Positions 60,779 through 63,804 of a stretch of DNA of 63,804 nucleotides are shown here, piece after piece. The position numbers and the translations under genes were made by a program. Location: assembly GCA_002841295.1 (NCBI GenBank), contig PHEU01000011.1, positions 1 to 63,804 of the forward strand, in the 5' to 3' direction. The notes beneath the pieces were generated by a model. The model was given only the letters and a program-made list of their open reading frames with translations, had not been told where the DNA came from and did no database searches. The DNA is from Actinobacteria bacterium HGW-Actinobacteria-6. Lineage in GTDB: Bacteria > Actinomycetota > Coriobacteriia > Anaerosomatales > Anaerosomataceae. Position 1 is the stretch's first letter, and the number at the start of each line of letters is the position of its first letter.

Positions 60779-63055
60779 CTACGCGCACTTGCTGTAGCCG
60801 CAAGAGCGGCACACAGCACAACCGGACTCATGCTCAAGTGAGCTACCACACTCAGGACACGCGCCTGAGAGGCTGTCGAGACTATCCGGGTTCTTTGAAA
60901 CCGTGGTCGATGCAGTGCCAGTCTCCACCCACTCAAGGTAGTGCTCCATCGCAATACCCACGGCGTCGGCGCACGACAGCACCTTGCCTCCCTGAGCCCA
61001 TGCAGGACTCGGGCAGCGGATACCGCGAAGATGCTTCAGAATCGCCTGTGGATCAACGCCCGCCCTCAGTGAGACCGAGATCATGCGCGACAGGGCCTCG
61101 GACTGCGAGGCTGCACAACCACCGGACTTGCCCATCTGTGTGAATACCTCGCACAGACCAGCCTCATCTGAGTTGATCGTCACGTACAGATTGCCGCAAC
61201 CGGTCTGGATCTTCTCGGTACGTCCAATGGTGACCCCGGGCCGTGGCCGGGGTTCGATCTCGCCATGACGTCCCTCGGATTGCGGCGTGGTGGCCGCAGT
61301 CTTACCCGTGGTGAGCACTTGGTTCTGCTTCGACCCGTCGCGGTAGATGGTGACACCCTTAACACCGAGCTCGTGAGCGAGGTCGTATACCGTGCGCACG
61401 TCTTCGATAGTCGCATCGCTCGAGAAGTTCACGGTCTTAGAAACCGCGTTGTCTGTGAAACGCTGGAACGCTGCCTGCATACGAACGTGCCACACGGGCT
61501 CGATATCATGCGCGGTTACGAAGGTCCGCTGCACATCCTCCGGGACTGCATCGATACCGTGAACCGTGCCATGCTCGGCAATCAGCGCCATCAGGTCGCG
61601 ATTGTAGAAGCCCTGCTTAACTGCAAGATCCTCAAAAAGTGGATTGACCTCGATGAGGCGATCGTTATCCATGACGGTCCGAACGTAACTGACCGCGAAG
61701 AGCGGCTCTACGCCGGACGAGCAGTTCGCGATTATGGAGAGCGTTCCAGTCGGGGCGATGGTGGTGACAGTCGCGTTGCGCACCCGCATGCCTTCGGGCT
61801 TGTCGAAGATCGACCCCTCGAAGTTCGGGAACACACCGCGCTCATCGGCAAGACGTGCCGAGGCGTGCCGACCTTCGGCCTGGATGAAGCCCATGACCTT
61901 CTCGCCGAGCGCGATCGCCTCATCACTGTTGTATGCGACGTTCATCATAATGAGCATGTCAGCCCAGCCCATGACTCCGAGCCCGATCTTGCGGTTACCG
62001 CGCGCCAGGTCGCCAATTCGATCCAATGGGTACTTGTTCACGTCGATGACATCGTCAAGGAACCGCACACCACGGTGCACGACGTCAGCAAGTCGATCCC
62101 AGTCCAGATCAGGACCGGCTTCGGCATAGCGAACAAACCTGGCGAGGTTCACGGAACCGAGGTTGCATGCCTCATATGGAAGCAAGGGCTGCTCGCCGCA
62201 CGGATTAGTGGACTCGATCTCGCCGAGCGCCGGCGTCGGGTTGTCGCGATTCATGCGGTCGATGAAGATGATGCCAGGATCGCCCGTCGCCCACGCCATC
62301 TCGACTATGAGCTCATAGACCTCGCGAGCATCAAGCGAGCTGTGCTTCTCCTTGTTGTGCGGGTTGATGAGGTCGTACTCCCGACCCTCGGCAACCGCGT
62401 CCATGAACTCTTCAGTCAGCGCGACAGAGATGTTGAAGTTGCTGAAGTCGCCATCGCTCTTGCATTTGATGAAGGTCAGGATATCGGGATGATCAATTCG
62501 AAGCACGCCCATGTTCGCGCCGCGGCGGGTGCCACCCTGCTTGACGGCTTCCGTTGCCTGATTGAACACGCGCATGAAAGAAACCGGACCGGAAGAAACA
62601 CCCTGGGTGCTCTTGACGGTATCACCAGCCGGACGCAGACGAGAGAATGAGAACCCGGTGCCCCCGCCTGACTTGTGGATCATGGCAGTGTCGCGGACTG
62701 CACCGAAGATCGAATCCATTGAATCCTCGATCGGCAGCACGAAACACGCCGAGAGTTGCTGGATCTCTCGACCGGCGTTCATCAGCGTCGGAGAGTTCGG
62801 CAGGAACTCAAGTGAGGTCATGAGGTCGTAGAAGTCCGCTGCGACAGCCTCGACTTGATCCGGAGTGGCACCATAGCGCGTTTCAGCCGATGCGACGTTG
62901 TTGGCGACACGAAGGAACATGTCCGAAGGCATCTCGACGGGATTCCCGTCATCATCTTTGCAGAGGTACCGCTTCTGAAGGACCTTGAGGCTGTTCGGAG
63001 ACAGCACCTCATCGATCGTTCTCGGATATGCGGTGCTCTCTTTCGCGTCGGCCAT
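60779..63055 (-). CDS. nrdJ: Adenosylcobalamin-dependent (class II) ribonucleotide reductase
   Basis: This 758-residue enzyme makes dNTPs in an oxygen-independent way using vitamin B12. Motifs include LMNAGREIQQLSACFVLPIED, HKSGGGTGFSFSRLRP, TRRGANMGVLRIDHPDI and the active-site Cys/Glu region STNPCGEQPLLPYEACNLGSVNL. A TSCPD domain (about 640-715; GCGNLYVTINSDE) and a Cys-rich tail (CPECGSSLEHESGC; CRSCGYSKC) for reduction follow. The ATG at 63055 has GAGGAGG upstream. Tandem NrdR boxes overlap its promoter. No B12 riboswitch was seen. Confidence 0.97.
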   Translation of the reverse strand: MADAKESTAYPRTIDEVLSPNSLKVLQKRYLCKDDDGNPVEMPSDMFLRVANNVASAETRYGATPDQVEAVAADFYDLMTSLEFLPNSPTLMNAGREIQQLSACFVLPIEDSMDSIFGAVRDTAMIHKSGGGTGFSFSRLRPAGDTVKSTQGVSSGPVSFMRVFNQATEAVKQGGTRRGANMGVLRIDHPDILTFIKCKSDGDFSNFNISVALTEEFMDAVAEGREYDLINPHNKEKHSSLDAREVYELIVEMAWATGDPGIIFIDRMNRDNPTPALGEIESTNPCGEQPLLPYEACNLGSVNLARFVRYAEAGPDLDWDRLADVVHRGVRFLDDVIDVNKYPLDRIGDLARGNRKIGLGVMGWADMLIMMNVAYNSDEAIALGEKVMGFIQAEGRHASARLADERGVFPNFEGSIFDKPEGMRVRNATVTTIAPTGTLSIIANCSSGVEPLFAVSYVRTVMDNDRLIEVNPLFEDLAVKQGFYNRDLMALIAEHGTVHGIDAVPEDVQRTFVTAHDIEPVWHVRMQAAFQRFTDNAVSKTVNFSSDATIEDVRTVYDLAHELGVKGVTIYRDGSKQNQVLTTGKTAATTPQSEGRHGEIEPRPRPGVTIGRTEKIQTGCGNLYVTINSDEAGLCEVFTQMGKSGGCAASQSEALSRMISVSLRAGVDPQAILKHLRGIRCPSPAWAQGGKVLSCADAVGIAMEHYLEWVETGTASTTVSKNPDSLDSLSGACPECGSSLEHESGCAVCRSCGYSKCA

Positions 63056-63137
63056 GACGGCAGTCCTCCTCGGATACTGTGCGTGCTTCGCAGGTGGTGG
63101 ATGAATCAATGCGGCAGCAGGAGAAAAGCCCCCACAG

Positions 63138-63153
63138 CCACAACATGTAGCGT
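63138..63153 (-). promoter_or_regulatory. NrdR box 2 (nrdJ)
   Basis: Minus strand ACGCTACATGTTGTGG, close to the NrdR consensus ACACwATATnTwGTGT. It is offset 31 bases (three helical turns) from box 1. Confidence 0.65.
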
Positions 63154-63161
63154 CCCATCAG

Positions 63162-63189
63162 TCTATAGATGCAACATATAGTGCGTCAA
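63162..63189 (-). promoter_or_regulatory. Promoter of nrdJ-dcd
   Basis: TTGACG (63184-63189) and TATAGA (63162-63167) on the minus strand with a 16-base spacer. The leader is about 100 bases. NrdR box 1 lies within the spacer. Confidence 0.65.
63169..63184 (-). promoter_or_regulatory. NrdR box 1 (nrdJ)
   Basis: Minus strand GCACTATATGTTGCAT, an excellent match to the NrdR consensus core CwATATnTwG. It overlaps the promoter spacer, so repressor binding would block polymerase. Confidence 0.72.
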
Positions 63190-63264
63190 TCGTATTTGGA
63201 CGAGCGGTCAGGATTACTACGCGACCGGCGCCAAACGGACACACAAACGCTCGAAAGACGCAGA

Positions 63265-63295
63265 CGAGCGCCGCCCGCATGACGGGCGGCGCTCG
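63265..63295 (-). terminator. Hairpin terminator after the Nfu gene
   Basis: CGAGCGCCGCCCG and CGGGCGGCGCTCG form a perfect 13-bp stem with a 5-base loop, 22 bases after the Nfu gene stop. No long U-tract follows. Confidence 0.65.
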
Positions 63296-63317
63296 CAGAA
63301 TTCCGTGCTCTGAACGA

Positions 63318-63536
63318 CTAAACGGCCTCGACGCGATCGACCTCAGGAATCTGCTCCTTAAGGACACGCTCAACACCGTTCGTCAGCGTAAGCTGTGACA
63401 TCGGGCAACCAGCGCAAGCGCCGACAAGCCGAACCTTCACAACGCCACCTTCGATATCGACCAATTCCACATCGCCGCCGTCGGCCTGAAGCGCCGGCCG
63501 AATGCGATCGAGAACTTCCTGTACGCGCTCTTTCAC
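63318..63536 (-). CDS. Nfu-type iron-sulfur scaffold protein (NifU C-terminal domain)
   Basis: This 72-residue protein consists of just the NFU domain. It opens VKERVQEVLDRIRPALQADGGDVELVDI and holds the cluster ligands in GACAGCPMSQLTL (Cys-x2-Cys). It hands 4Fe-4S or 2Fe-2S clusters to apoproteins. I chose the GTG at 63536 with GAGGAG 7 bases upstream; an extension to 63587 is less likely. Confidence 0.93.
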   Translation of the reverse strand: MKERVQEVLDRIRPALQADGGDVELVDIEGGVVKVRLVGACAGCPMSQLTLTNGVERVLKEQIPEVDRVEAV

Positions 63537-63658
63537 AAGCAACTCCTCTCTGACCACGCAGACGTCTCCCGACATCGCGCGTTGCATACCGTACCGGGCA
63601 TTCGCCCCAGAAGCATGATAGTAGCACTAAGCATGCCGGGCGACCCAGGGAAACAGAA

Positions 63659-63804
63659 AGAGCCGTCGGATGTGTTCAGCGGCGTCCTACTCTCCCACCC
63701 TCTAAAGGGCAGTACCATCGGCGCTGGAGGGCTTAACTTCCGAGTTCGGAATGGGATCGGGTGTACCCCCTCCGCCAAAACCACTGAACACATCCGACGG
63801 CTCT
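63659..63804 (-). repeat. Inverted repeat around 5S rRNA (processing stem)
   Basis: The plus strand AGAGCCGTCGGATGTGTTCA at 63659 and its exact complement ending at 63804 bracket the 5S gene. With helix I they make a stem of at least 21 bp that could be the substrate for an RNase M5- or RNase III-type nuclease. The right arm reaches the window edge, so it may extend further. Confidence 0.7.
63674..63789 (-). rRNA. rrf: 5S ribosomal RNA
   Basis: The minus strand shows the 5S core, with CCCGATCCCATTCCGAACTC followed by GGAAGTTAAGCCCTCCAGCG and GGTACTGCC. Helix I is closed by GTTCAGTGG and CCGCTGAAC at the two ends. The flanking 63659-63673 and 63790-63804 sequences extend this helix by perfect base pairing, presumably the precursor stem. 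The 23S gene would lie beyond the right edge of the window if the operon is normal. Confidence 0.95.

Noticed and set aside
63056-63317. Possible cobalamin riboswitch before nrdJ
   Set aside because: No B12-box or GGTG/AGCCAGGAGACC-type core on the minus strand; NrdR boxes explain control better.

Overview
The window looks like chromosomal core DNA of a high-GC, probably anaerobic actinobacterium. Class Coriobacteriia, in particular its free-living environmental branch, is my best guess. This is inference from gene content: a neelaredoxin-type superoxide reductase, a B12-dependent (class II) ribonucleotide reductase, formate-THF ligase with FolD, an actinobacterial-type bifunctional dCTP deaminase/dUTPase, SigB/RsbW-type regulation, and a giant secreted subtilase with three cell-wall-binding type 2 repeats. 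No phage, insertion sequence, integron or CRISPR array was seen. Genes are packed tightly, mostly on the minus strand, with many ATGA/GTGA/TGATG overlaps.

Layout. 1-13.2 kb (minus): end of a DUF4388 gene, a roadblock/LC7 protein, PilB ATPase, AroE, a YqeG phosphatase, an ABC exporter, MltG, RuvX, AlaS, an AI-2E family permease, a SigB-type sigma factor with its RsbW-like anti-sigma kinase, and a DUF948-like protein. 13.3-21.6 kb (minus): RarA, a lipoprotein, a probable 6S RNA, AspRS, HisRS, an MBL hydrolase and the (p)ppGpp enzyme Rel. 21.8-28.1 kb (minus): a 1217-residue RecJ-HIRAN-RecQ-like helicase fusion, then SecF, SecD and YajC. 28.2-34.4 kb: queuosine genes tgt, queA and queH, mixed with an ECF sigma/anti-sigma pair, a PHP protein, a GDT1-type transporter and a cold-shock protein. 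34.6-39.4 kb: a membrane-anchored protein of unknown function, FolD, Fhs, an isochorismatase-like hydrolase, superoxide reductase and a 35-residue membrane peptide. 39.4-44.7 kb: the giant subtilase. 44.8-50.4 kb (minus): pdxS-pdxT-yebC-ruvC-ruvA-ruvB, then an HtpX-like protein that has lost its HExxH motif. 50.5-60.8 kb: DUF3048 lipoprotein, Lgt, HtpX, LemA, rhomboid protease, AzlCD exporter, DUF1015 protein, HhH-GPD DNA glycosylase, geranylgeranyl-reductase-type flavoprotein and Dcd. 60.8-63.8 kb (minus): NrdJ under tandem NrdR boxes, an Nfu-type Fe-S scaffold and 5S rRNA.

How it works together. DNA repair is strongly represented (RecJ-RecQ fusion, RarA, RuvABC under a LexA box, RuvX, HhH-GPD glycosylase), as are nucleotide supply (NrdJ plus Dcd), translation (AlaRS, HisRS, AspRS, Rel, queuosine modification) and membrane or envelope proteolysis and export (SecDF-YajC, Lgt, HtpX/LemA, rhomboid, subtilase). 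Several genes begin 6-7 bases after a -10 hexamer, which suggests leaderless mRNAs. No single island stands out as a new defence or metabolic system. The most novel items are the RecJ-HIRAN-RecQ single-chain enzyme and the HtpX-like pseudoprotease joined to ruvCAB. No gene-free stretch exceeds 300 bases; the gaps of 100-260 bases hold the promoters, hairpins and RNAs listed.
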